Part shown: piece after piece, positions 45,472 to 53,633 of the stretch
Layout: each line of letters begins with the position of its first letter
How positions within the stretch are numbered: the first letter of the stretch is position 1
Origin: an uncultured Latescibacterota bacterium
Lineage (GTDB): Bacteria; Latescibacterota; UBA2968; UBA8231
Length of the DNA: 64,000 bases
Reading direction: 5' to 3'
Assembly (NCBI GenBank): GCA_951813615.1
Contig: OX638377.1
Coordinates: forward strand, 4,986,599-5,050,598
Notes under the pieces: generated by a model
Seen by the model: only the letters and a program-made list of their open reading frames with translations
Told to the model about the DNA's origin: nothing
The model's database searches: none
Position numbers and translations under genes: made by a program

Positions 45472-46233
45472 ATGAAAAAAGAAGAATCAATCGACGCAGA
45501 CTACCTAGCCCCAGCCAAATACGACCAGTACTACGGCACGTATGCTACACTTCCAGATTGGTTTCTGACTGAGCTCGCCTCCCGCGAAAGGGTCCTAGAG
45601 CTAGCCTGTGGAACAGGTCGGATAGCGATTCCCTTGGCAGAACACGGCCTTGAGGTCACTGGGATCGACTATTCGGAGCCGATGCTTAGCCTTGCCAAGT
45701 CAAAGGCCGAAGGCAGACAGGTGAAGGCCAACTGGATCTGTGACGATATACGCCGCTTTAACACCGGTAGGCAATATGGGTCGGTCTTACTACTACACAA
45801 CGCACTATGGCACCTGCACGACCTAGCGGATTTCGAGGAGTGCATTCGCTGCGTGCAGCGTCATCTCGCTCCGGGTGGTTACTTCATTTTGGACGTCTTT
45901 GTCCCTGGGCTAGAGATCCTCAATCGCGACCCAAGCAGACGGTATCCATTCTCTCGCTACACAGACGATGAAACTGGACAAGAGGTGCAAGTGACTCAGT
46001 CATATAGGTATGAAGCAGACACCCAGACCGCACGCATGGTGCACTACAGAGGGGACTCTGATGAGATCGTTGGCGGTTTGAATCTTCGGATGTATTTCCC
46101 GCAGGAACTGGATGCCCTGCTACAGTACAATGGGATGAGGATCAAAGAGAAGTTCGGGAACTGGGACCGAGACGCCTTTGGGCCGGACTCTAGGCATCAG
46201 CTTTGCTTCTGCACCACGACGGAGACCGGCTAA
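45472..46233 (+). CDS. SAM-dependent class I methyltransferase
   Basis: 253 residues. Motif I VLELACGTGRIAIPLAEHG and motif II VTGIDYSEPMLSLAKSK are clear, followed by LLLHNALWHLHD. Substrate unknown. The MBL gene starts three bases after its stop. Confidence 0.9.
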   Translation: MKKEESIDADYLAPAKYDQYYGTYATLPDWFLTELASRERVLELACGTGRIAIPLAEHGLEVTGIDYSEPMLSLAKSKAEGRQVKANWICDDIRRFNTGRQYGSVLLLHNALWHLHDLADFEECIRCVQRHLAPGGYFILDVFVPGLEILNRDPSRRYPFSRYTDDETGQEVQVTQSYRYEADTQTARMVHYRGDSDEIVGGLNLRMYFPQELDALLQYNGMRIKEKFGNWDRDAFGPDSRHQLCFCTTTETG

Positions 46234-46236
46234 GCT

Positions 46237-47103
46237 TTGCAGGTGACGTTTCTCGGAACATCAGCCGCGCCGTCGATGCCAATACCTTTCTGCGTATGTC
46301 AGGCGTGCTCAGACGCAAGACGGGCCGCCGGCAAGAACCTCCGCAGACGGTCGTCTATCGCAATCAACGATGACCTATTAGTGGATATGGGTCCAGACAT
46401 AGCGACTGCGTCATTTGCTCACGACGTTTCCCTAACTGGCATCCGTATCTGCCTATTGACGCATGCCCACGCGGACCACTTTGATCCCGAGTTTCTCATG
46501 TCGAGACACGAGGAATACGCAACCGTCGTCGCCCAGGAAATGCTGCTAGCAGGTTCAAGCGACGCGCTGAGGTCTATTGATGAGGTTTTGGGCAGCAGAT
46601 GCGAATACGGAAGTATTTTCAATCAAGGCACACAGCGTGCCCTGAAGATTAATCTGCTGACCGTCGAGCCGTTCAAGACTCAAGTCGTCGGTGATTACCG
46701 CTTCACAGGGTATCCCGCGAACCACGGCACCGAAAAGGGGTGCCTGCTTTACGCAATCGAGCAAGGCCAGCACGCCGTATTTTACGGTACTGATACCTCG
46801 GTCCTATCAGAGCAGGTATGGGAGCATCTTCTGCTTGCAGGCACGCAGTTCGATTTGCTCGTCCTCGATCATACGTACGGCATCGGCTTTGACACTAGTC
46901 CGCCGGATCACCTATCATCCGTTGACGTCATAGGCCACGTTGATCGATTTCGGCGCAGCGGCCTTCTCAAGGACAACGCGCAAGCATACGCGACTCACAT
47001 CTCACACGAAGGATGCCTAGAGCACGACGAACTAGACGAGTATGCCGCAGCACATGGCTACAGAATAGCATTTGATGGACTATCGCTGTCATTCGACGCT
47101 TGA
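46237..47103 (+). CDS. Metallo-beta-lactamase-fold hydrolase (PhnP-like)
   Basis: 288 residues, TTG start. MBL motifs: LLTHAHADHFD, GYPANHGTEKG, GTDTSV and the late His in THISHEGC. An early Cys-x2-Cys (CVCQACSDARRA) is typical of PhnP cyclic phosphodiesterases. No phn operon is nearby. Confidence 0.85.
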   Translation: MQVTFLGTSAAPSMPIPFCVCQACSDARRAAGKNLRRRSSIAINDDLLVDMGPDIATASFAHDVSLTGIRICLLTHAHADHFDPEFLMSRHEEYATVVAQEMLLAGSSDALRSIDEVLGSRCEYGSIFNQGTQRALKINLLTVEPFKTQVVGDYRFTGYPANHGTEKGCLLYAIEQGQHAVFYGTDTSVLSEQVWEHLLLAGTQFDLLVLDHTYGIGFDTSPPDHLSSVDVIGHVDRFRRSGLLKDNAQAYATHISHEGCLEHDELDEYAAAHGYRIAFDGLSLSFDA

Positions 47104-47546
47104 TGATGCACATCTCTATCGAAGATAAACCCCATCCTGATGATTGCGATTTCGTTCGCAACCGCCTCCATGAGCACAATGCAACCATTGTCGGACCCGA
47201 CGACTATGCACCGCTTGCCATCTTCGTCCGAGACAATACGGGCTCAATTCGCGGCGGCCTGTTGGGAGAAACGTTCTGGCAATGGCTCCACATTAGCATT
47301 GTCTGGGTCAACGAAAGCGATCGAGGACAAGGTCTTGGCACACGGCTTCTCGCACTGGCGGAAGAAGAGGGCCTCAAGCGCGGCTGTATTAGCGCGTTTC
47401 TCGACTCCCTGAGTTTCCAAGCACCCGATTTCTATTTGCAGAGGGGCTATGAGATTTGGGGCGAGCTCAAGGACTTACCAGTGGGGCACCGGCGGATTTT
47501 CCTGCAGAAGAAATTGGTGCCCGGCGAAGATCATCAGCAGGTGTGA
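47103..47546 (+). CDS. GNAT-family N-acetyltransferase
   Basis: 147 residues; start overlaps the MBL stop by one base. Motif A VWVNESDRGQGLGTRLLALAEE and motif B SFQAPDFYLQRGYEIWG are clear. Small-molecule or drug acetylation is possible. Confidence 0.9.
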   Translation: MMHISIEDKPHPDDCDFVRNRLHEHNATIVGPDDYAPLAIFVRDNTGSIRGGLLGETFWQWLHISIVWVNESDRGQGLGTRLLALAEEEGLKRGCISAFLDSLSFQAPDFYLQRGYEIWGELKDLPVGHRRIFLQKKLVPGEDHQQV

Positions 47547-47571
47547 TTCTCACCTTAGAGGAAATGGAACC

Positions 47572-48786
47572 TTGACCCATCTCTGCGCTGCTTGGCCGAT
47601 TTCGGCGGAAGAGGAAGCTTACTGGCAGTCGATTCGCGAACAGTACATGATCGCGCCGGATGAAATCTATCTCAACACCGGCTCTTTTGGCTCACAGCCT
47701 AGGCCCGTGTTCGGGAAAATGATGGAAATCCTAGAAGATGTTGAACGCAGTCCCTCCCGGCATCGAGGAAAATATTACGGTGTTGTAGATGACGCTCGCG
47801 CTCGTCTGGGTGCCTTTATCAACGCGCCGGCAGAGGATATTGCTTTTGCTGCCAATGTTACTATGGCCATCAATATGGCAGTACACGGACTGGATTGGTG
47901 TCCGGGCGACGAGATCCTCGCGTCAGACCAAGAATACGGCGCTATTGACAACTGCCTGCATCTGGCCGAACGCCGACGCGGTGTAGTCGTCAAACGCGCC
48001 CAAATCCCCATCCTTCCCGCACACCCTGAAGAGATCCTAGACGCTTTTGACCGCGAATTTACAGAGCGTACCAAGCTGGTCTTATGCAGCCATATCACCA
48101 CTCATACGGGCCTGATTACTCCCATCAAAGCTCTCGCTCAACTAGCACACGACCGCGGAGCGCTGATTGTAGCAGATGGCGCACACGCTCCAGGCATGAT
48201 CCCGCTGGATCTGCTGGATCTTGGCTGCGACTTTTACGGCGGCAACTGTCACAAATGGCTGTGCGCGCCCAAAGGCACTGGATTTCTTTATGCTTCGCCT
48301 GCGGGACAAGAACAGCTCAATCACGTTGTTGTAAGTTGGGGATACAGCCGGGAGGGGGCGCAAAGGGGCGCAGATGGCATTCTGCGAATCAATGACCGCC
48401 CATTTATGTGGGGCATTGAAAACTGGGGGACCCGAGACCAAGCCTGTTTTGCCGCCGTCGGCACGGCGATTGAATTTCAAGAGGCGATTGGCAAAGAACG
48501 GATTCGACAAAGGGGTCGCCAGTTAGCGGCCTATCTGCGGGATTGCTTGGCTGCAACTGGCTGGACAAAACAGCTCACTCCCTCCGCAGCCGCCCTATCC
48601 GGCTCCATCTCAGCCTTCCACCTTGCTGGATTCGACGACCTAGATCTTTATAAGCGATACCGAATCACTGCGCCGACGGCAAAAATCGACGATGGGCACT
48701 GGATGCGCGTTTCCACCCACATCTGCAACGGCTTTGACCATGTAGATCGACTGATAGATGCTTTACAGGAAGTGAGAAATGAGTGA
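47572..48786 (+). CDS. Class V aminotransferase (isopenicillin N epimerase / cysteine desulfurase-like)
   Basis: 404 residues from a TTG that follows GAGGAAA; earlier in-frame starts lie inside the GNAT gene. PLP fold signatures: EIYLNTGSFGSQPRPV, VLCSHITTHTGLITPI, ADGAHAPGM and the Schiff-base Lys in GGNCHKWLCAPKGTGFLY. No iron-sulfur partners are nearby, so an epimerase/lyase is more likely than a desulfurase. Confidence 0.88.
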   Translation: MTHLCAAWPISAEEEAYWQSIREQYMIAPDEIYLNTGSFGSQPRPVFGKMMEILEDVERSPSRHRGKYYGVVDDARARLGAFINAPAEDIAFAANVTMAINMAVHGLDWCPGDEILASDQEYGAIDNCLHLAERRRGVVVKRAQIPILPAHPEEILDAFDREFTERTKLVLCSHITTHTGLITPIKALAQLAHDRGALIVADGAHAPGMIPLDLLDLGCDFYGGNCHKWLCAPKGTGFLYASPAGQEQLNHVVVSWGYSREGAQRGADGILRINDRPFMWGIENWGTRDQACFAAVGTAIEFQEAIGKERIRQRGRQLAAYLRDCLAATGWTKQLTPSAAALSGSISAFHLAGFDDLDLYKRYRITAPTAKIDDGHWMRVSTHICNGFDHVDRLIDALQEVRNE

Positions 48787-49603
48787 AAAAGAGATCGTTC
48801 AAAAAACAGAAGTCCCCGCCACAATCGAATCGCTACAGGCTGATTTCCGCGCACTCGGCGTCGAACCGGGGATGGTCGTATTGGTGCATTCGTCCTTGAG
48901 TGCAATGGGATGGGTGTGCGGAGGATCTGTGGCGGTCATCGCTGCTCTTCAGAAAGCCTTGGGTTCCACTGGAACGCTTGTGATGCCCGCCCACTCGCCC
49001 GACCTGACCGAGCCGAGCGGCTGGGAAAGTCCGCCCGTCCCCGAGTCGTGGTGGCCGGTAATACGCGCGAACATGCCGGCCTACGATCCAGAGCTTACTC
49101 CCACTCGTTCCATGGGCATTATCGCGGAGACATTCCGCAAGCAAAGAGGCGTCCTCCGCAGCGCACATCCGCAGGTCTCGTTCTGTGCATGTGGCCCCCA
49201 GGCGTCGCGCATCACCAACAATCACGCATTGGCCTTTGGGCTAGGCGAGTATTCACCGCTCGCGAGAATATACGACCTGCACGGCTTTATCCTTCTTCTC
49301 GGTGTGGATCATGGAAACAATACGTCCATGCACCTTGCGGAACATCGGGCGACTTTTCCAACCAAACGCGTCATCCAGCAGGGCGCGCCAATCTCTACGG
49401 CGGATTCGCGCAGATGGGCCACCTTTGAAGATGTTGACATCGACAGTTCGGATTTTGATCGCATTGGCGATGACTTCCTGCGATCGGACGCGGGCCATGT
49501 CGTTCGTCGTGGCCGGGTTGGCCTTGCAGATTGCCAGCTCATGCCGCAACGAGATGTCGTTGACTTTACAGTCGGTTGGCTCGAAGAGAATAGAGCGAAA
49601 TAA
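48779..49603 (+). CDS. AAC(3)-family aminoglycoside 3-N-acetyltransferase-like protein
   Basis: 274 residues, overlapping the aminotransferase by eight bases. Family motifs: VVLVHSSLSAMGWVCGG, GTLVMPAHSPD, STMGIIAE-type sequence TRSMGIIAETFRK, RSAHPQVSFCACGPQA, LLLGVDHGNNTSMHLAEH. Real activity on antibiotics is unproven; many environmental members are uncharacterised. Confidence 0.88.
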   Translation: MSEKEIVQKTEVPATIESLQADFRALGVEPGMVVLVHSSLSAMGWVCGGSVAVIAALQKALGSTGTLVMPAHSPDLTEPSGWESPPVPESWWPVIRANMPAYDPELTPTRSMGIIAETFRKQRGVLRSAHPQVSFCACGPQASRITNNHALAFGLGEYSPLARIYDLHGFILLLGVDHGNNTSMHLAEHRATFPTKRVIQQGAPISTADSRRWATFEDVDIDSSDFDRIGDDFLRSDAGHVVRRGRVGLADCQLMPQRDVVDFTVGWLEENRAK

Positions 49604-49624
49604 ATCCAAAGGAGAAGCGACGAC

Positions 49625-49834
49625 GTGTTAGTGAAGATATTTGTAATGCGAGAGGGTTACTTTAGTTCGATCACCACGGCCGCCTCTAATCTTGAGCAGG
49701 AGATCAATTCGTGGCTTCGTGCAAATCCCGATATTCGGATCGCGAACATCGAGCAGTCGTCGTGCGGCGGCAGCATGGAGCCATCAAGGACCGTCGTGTC
49801 TGTGTGGTACCAAGACAAGGCGACTCAAGCCTAA
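49625..49834 (+). CDS. Small conserved protein (DUF2758/Cse60-like)
   Basis: 69 residues, GTG start after AAAGGAG. The pattern EQEINSWLRANPDIRIANIEQS with a C-terminal VVSVWYQ strand resembles the short Cse60/DUF2758 proteins; the match is by eye only. No known function. Confidence 0.55.
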   Translation: MLVKIFVMREGYFSSITTAASNLEQEINSWLRANPDIRIANIEQSSCGGSMEPSRTVVSVWYQDKATQA

Positions 49835-49855
49835 ACCCTGCGACGCCACCTCCAC

Positions 49856-50533
49856 TTAGTACGCCAACAAGTCGGTAATCAAAGGAGCTGCCTGATGCAG
49901 CGAGGGCAGGATTCTATACGCTTGGGACTCGGCTTGAGGCGAAGGTGCTTTGAGGTCGGGCACCATGATCACAGTCATCCCCGCAGTGGAGGCCGATTGG
50001 ACCCCGGCATCTGAATCTTCCAAGGCGATGCAAGCTGCCGGGGGCAAACCCAAGCGGCGGGCCGCCTCCAAATAGAGGTCAGGAGCTGGCTTGCCGCAGG
50101 CAACTTGATCACTGGTGACAATGTGGGCAAAGCGATCCGCCAAACCGCTCGCCTCCAAGGTCTCCGCGGCCTGCTTGGCGCTAGAAGAAGTAGCCACTGC
50201 TCTGGGGACGGCCGCCGCCTCAAGTTGGTCGAGCAGGGGCAGCAGGCCGGGCTTGGTGTCAATGCCGTGTTCCTCCACTTGCTGGTACCATTGATCTGCA
50301 CCCAACTCAGTAAAGCGCTGCAAGGGAAAAGCGGAGCCAAAGTAGGCACCGACCTTTTTTAGGGCGTCCTTGGTGGGAGTGCCAATCAAGGTCAGATAGA
50401 ATTCGTCGTCCAGTGCATAGCCCAATGTCGCGGAGGCTCGTTGCCAAGCAGCTTGATACAAAGGCTCGGTGTCGAGCATGAGGCCGTCCATGTCAAAGAC
50501 GACGGCGCGCAAAGGAGTTGGAGAAGTGTTCAC
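49856..50533 (-). CDS. HAD-superfamily hydrolase, beta-phosphoglucomutase-like
   Basis: 225 residues from GTG 50533 (no strong ribosome site; alternatives lie upstream). HAD motif I VFDMDGLMLDTEPL, motif II ATSSSAK, motif III Lys (GKPAPDLYLEA) and motif IV ALEDSDAGVQSA are all present. Cytoplasmic phosphatase or phosphomutase. Confidence 0.9.
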   Translation of the reverse strand: MNTSPTPLRAVVFDMDGLMLDTEPLYQAAWQRASATLGYALDDEFYLTLIGTPTKDALKKVGAYFGSAFPLQRFTELGADQWYQQVEEHGIDTKPGLLPLLDQLEAAAVPRAVATSSSAKQAAETLEASGLADRFAHIVTSDQVACGKPAPDLYLEAARRLGLPPAACIALEDSDAGVQSASTAGMTVIMVPDLKAPSPQAESQAYRILPSLHQAAPLITDLLAY

Positions 50534-50650
50534 AGGTCGTCGGGAGGCGAGCGCATACAAGGTCTTGCTTCTACAGCATAAACATAGTACTCGTAGGTAA
50601 CAATAGTAGGTCGAGCGGACCGTGGTTTCATTTTTGAAAGGGAGAACCCC

Positions 50651-51553
50651 ATGAGCAATTACATCGTCGTATCGAGCGTTTCCTACGCCCCGATCAGCGG
50701 GACGGACCAAGAAGTGATGGAGCAAACCCACAAGGACTTGGAGGACTTGGTGGGTCGGGTCGCCCGCGCCACGAGGCCCGATCTGATCGTCCTGCCCGAG
50801 ACCATCTGCCGAAACTGCGACGAAGAAGTGCCAGAGGGGCCGACTACTCAACTGCTGGCCGGCTTGGCCCGGGAGTATAGCTGCTATATTACTGTGCCGG
50901 TGCATCAGAAGGAACGCAAGAGCGGGGCGGTTTTCAATGTCCTCGGGCTGCTCGACCGGCAGGGAGAATTAGCCGGTATCTACCGCAAGTACATTCCGGT
51001 GTACCCAGAGTTCGACTACGGCACTCGTCCAGGACCGGGCGCGGCCCTGATCCAAACCGAATTCGGGCCGGTGGGTGGGGTGATCTGCTTTGATCTAAAC
51101 TTTGGGGAACTGCGTGCCCAGTACAAAAAGCTCAAGCCGAAACTGCTGCTCTTCAGCTCCATGTATCACGGCGGGCTGGTGCAGAACTTCTGGGCTTTGG
51201 ATGTGCAGGCCTTTTTCATCGGCTCGGTGTACAAGGGGACGCCCTGCACCATTATCGACCCGCAGGGGACTACACTAGCCCAAAGCAACAACTACCAGAG
51301 CTGGGCCACGGCGCGCATCAACTTGGACTACGAGGTGGTGCATCTCGATAAGAATCAGGCCAAGTACGACGATATCCACCGACACTACGGCGAGGCCGTG
51401 CGCATTGTCACGACCGGGCAGGTGGGCACTTCGGTGATCTACAGTGAGACCGAGGAGCACACCGCAGCCGACATTGTCGATGAATTCGAGCTAGTGCGGC
51501 TGGACGAGTACTTCGACTGGTCGCGGGAATTGCGGACGGAGCATCTGGCGTGA
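50651..51553 (+). CDS. Carbon-nitrogen hydrolase (nitrilase superfamily)
   Basis: 300 residues, ATG after GGGAG. Catalytic triad: Glu in LIVLPETIC, Lys in YRKYIPVYPE and Cys in GGVICFDLNF. The closest recognisable types are amidases/N-carbamoyl hydrolases. A strong bidirectional hairpin follows. Confidence 0.93.
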   Translation: MSNYIVVSSVSYAPISGTDQEVMEQTHKDLEDLVGRVARATRPDLIVLPETICRNCDEEVPEGPTTQLLAGLAREYSCYITVPVHQKERKSGAVFNVLGLLDRQGELAGIYRKYIPVYPEFDYGTRPGPGAALIQTEFGPVGGVICFDLNFGELRAQYKKLKPKLLLFSSMYHGGLVQNFWALDVQAFFIGSVYKGTPCTIIDPQGTTLAQSNNYQSWATARINLDYEVVHLDKNQAKYDDIHRHYGEAVRIVTTGQVGTSVIYSETEEHTAADIVDEFELVRLDEYFDWSRELRTEHLA

Positions 51554-51554
51554 T

Positions 51555-51598
51555 TTGCAAAAGGGCCGACTTCACCGCGGAAGCCGGCCCTTTTGCAA
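51555..51598. terminator. Strong bidirectional hairpin terminator
   Basis: Left arm GCAAAAGGGCCGACTTC and right arm GAAGCCGGCCCTTTTGC pair over 17 bases with one mismatch around a six-base loop; outer TT/AA extend the stem. A-rich on one side and T-rich on the other, serving both the nitrilase (+) and the convergent envelope operon (-). Confidence 0.8.
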
Positions 51599-51615
51599 TA
51601 CCAACGCGAAACCCC

Positions 51616-52152
51616 CTAAAAATCCACCTGTATCTTCGCCGTAAAGCGGTTGATGTGGATCATATCGTCGGCGAAGATGAAGTCGCGTTGGAAGCGCAAA
51701 CCCGCCCGCACACGGTCGCTGAGAATCACCTCGGCCCCAACGCCCGGGACGATTCCGAAGTGAGTGTCGCCAACCTCGGGCGAGTACAGCTCGGCGTCGA
51801 GCGAAAAATAGTAGTTGAACGGCCGATTGACGTAGGCCGAGCGCACCCCGCCGGCATAGAGGTTGATGTTTTGGTCCAAGATGCGGGCGAATCCCACCTG
51901 AAAGGCCAGCCATTCCTCGACCATGTAGCCGACGTTAAGCCCCGTGATGAGGTCGGTCTCAGTGTCCTCGGCTTCGCTCTCCATCATCGCCGCCCCCAAA
52001 AAGCCCTCGGTGTAGAAGCGGCCGTACTGGGCCTTGTAATGGTAGCCGCCCTTGCCGTACTCGCTGCCTTCGGGGCCGTCGGTGCGCCCCGGCGTCGCGG
52101 CCTGCGCCCCAACGGCTAGTGCCAGCAGGGCGATCAGTGCAATGCGTCTCAT
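51616..52152 (-). CDS. Outer-membrane beta-barrel protein
   Basis: 178 residues with a signal peptide cut near AQA-AT. Alternating amphipathic strands (YKAQYGRFYTEGFLGAA, LNVGYMVEEWLAFQVGFARI, ITRFTAKIQVDF-type end), with a C-terminal aromatic (DF), fit an OmpA/OmpW-like barrel. Last gene of the envelope operon. Confidence 0.75.
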   Translation of the reverse strand: MRRIALIALLALAVGAQAATPGRTDGPEGSEYGKGGYHYKAQYGRFYTEGFLGAAMMESEAEDTETDLITGLNVGYMVEEWLAFQVGFARILDQNINLYAGGVRSAYVNRPFNYYFSLDAELYSPEVGDTHFGIVPGVGAEVILSDRVRAGLRFQRDFIFADDMIHINRFTAKIQVDF

Positions 52153-52169
52153 GCTCCGTGCTCCTTTCC

Positions 52170-52766
52170 CTAGAAGCCGATGCTCTTCTTCTGGAAGTGC
52201 TTGGTGATTTCCTTCTGGTCGGTCCAGACGATCTCAGTGGTCGAGATGTCGGTCAGCTCAAAGGTCGCCTTGTAGTAGATGACCTTGTTTTTGCCCACCT
52301 GCTGCACGGTCGAGGTGATGACCCCGCCGAGCAAGAAGCGTGCGCCGCGCTGGTTGCCCGGCCCCTGAGCCTCGTCCGGACGCACGTAGCCCGAGTCTTG
52401 ATACTCGTACTCTTGGGCGATCTCTTGCCGCGCGGCCTTGTCGAGGAACGTGAACTGCCCGCTCTGGATCAGCGCGGTCTTGACGTGGTCGTACAGCGCC
52501 TGCATGTCGATGTGCTCGGTGGTCTTGTTGCGCGGCATCTCCAAGATGACAACCGGCTTTTCAGCCAGCGCCCGGGCATCGGCCCAGACCTCCATCGAGC
52601 CAATCATCTTTTTGGCGACTAGCTGCATGTCGTTCTGGTTCCACTTGTCGTCGAGCATGGAGATCTCTTCGGGGTCTCCGTACTGGCCCTTGGTAAAGGC
52701 CCTCGGGCCACCACAGGCCGCGAGCCCCACGGCTAGGGCGATTGCCGCAAAAACGTAGCGTCTCAT
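52170..52766 (-). CDS. LpoB-like penicillin-binding-protein activator lipoprotein
   Basis: 198 residues from ATG 52766, preceded by AAGGAG. Signal peptide with lipobox LAACG, then the LpoB/COG3417 domain (KPVVILEMPRNKTTEHIDMQALYDHVKTAL, QSGQFTFLDKA, GARFLLGGVITSTV). In E. coli LpoB activates PBP1b; partner here unknown. Confidence 0.88.
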   Translation of the reverse strand: MRRYVFAAIALAVGLAACGGPRAFTKGQYGDPEEISMLDDKWNQNDMQLVAKKMIGSMEVWADARALAEKPVVILEMPRNKTTEHIDMQALYDHVKTALIQSGQFTFLDKAARQEIAQEYEYQDSGYVRPDEAQGPGNQRGARFLLGGVITSTVQQVGKNKVIYYKATFELTDISTTEIVWTDQKEITKHFQKKSIGF

Positions 52767-52780
52767 TGCATAAGCTCCTT

Positions 52781-53620
52781 TCAATCCCATTCGCACTGGA
52801 AATGGGTGCGCACTAAGTGCCAGCGGTTGGCCAGCATCGCGTCCTGCCGGTAGAGCACCTGAAGGCTGCATTGGCGCTCCAGCGACGCGGCTGGATATTC
52901 GAACACGAACTCCTGCACCCCGGCCCGGTCCGCCTCGGGAATGTCGGCTGAAGTGTAGATATCTGGTTTGGTCGAGGTAAAAACTAGGGCCTTTTTGCGG
53001 CCATAGGTCTTGAGCGGCACCTCGGAGGCAAAGGTCACGCGCCGCACCTTTTTGGGCAGCAGCAGATCGGTGTTGTCGATCAGCGCGTCGCGCTGCCAGC
53101 GGCCGGCGAGGATCGCCTGCAAGTTGCCGATAAAGACCCGCTCCTTGTCGCCGTCGGGCACGATCAAGTAGAGATAGCCCTTGCGCGCCTGTGTCGATAC
53201 CGCGGCCTCGCCGCCCAAGCCCTCGAAATCGAGGGCGATCGTCAGCCCGAACGAGCGGTTGGGCGGCAATGCGTGGAGCGATACCGCCTGGATTACCTGC
53301 TCGGCGACACCGGCTTGCTTCAATTCCACCAAGGCATCCACCGAGGCGTCGCAGACGCAGCGCCGCTCTTCGAGCATTTTGACGATCGCATCAGCGTTGA
53401 ACTTGTTCGCGCTCAGCTTGCGCACGTCGTCGAGGCTCATTGGCAGTTGGTCCGAGCGCTCGTAGTAGCGCTTGGGTAGCTGGCCGCCGTCCCAATCGAC
53501 GATATTGATGATCGCCCCTTCCTCCAGCGGGTCCGTGACCCGATCGGCAGCCGGGGTGCTCTGCTGCGCCGCGGCCGGCAACGCCAACGCCAGCGCGGCG
53601 ATCCATAATTTGAGGTACAT
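52781..53620 (-). CDS. Secreted protein of unknown function (envelope operon)
   Basis: 279 residues with a signal peptide (AAALPAAA-like cut). Two Cys close together (RRCVCDASVD) suggest a disulphide or metal. No recognised domain. Sits between the COG3014-like lipoprotein (14-base gap) and the LpoB-like gene, so likely envelope-related. Confidence 0.7.
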   Translation of the reverse strand: MYLKLWIAALALALPAAAQQSTPAADRVTDPLEEGAIINIVDWDGGQLPKRYYERSDQLPMSLDDVRKLSANKFNADAIVKMLEERRCVCDASVDALVELKQAGVAEQVIQAVSLHALPPNRSFGLTIALDFEGLGGEAAVSTQARKGYLYLIVPDGDKERVFIGNLQAILAGRWQRDALIDNTDLLLPKKVRRVTFASEVPLKTYGRKKALVFTSTKPDIYTSADIPEADRAGVQEFVFEYPAASLERQCSLQVLYRQDAMLANRWHLVRTHFQCEWD

Positions 53621-53633
53621 GATTGTTTGCTCC

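Noticed and set aside
42772..49834. Integron-type cassette array
   Set aside because: Genes are spaced by only a few bases or overlap, leaving no room for attC sites, and no integrase is present.
50534..50905. N-terminal extension of the HAD hydrolase
   Set aside because: It reads antisense through the start of the nitrilase gene and adds no HAD sequence.
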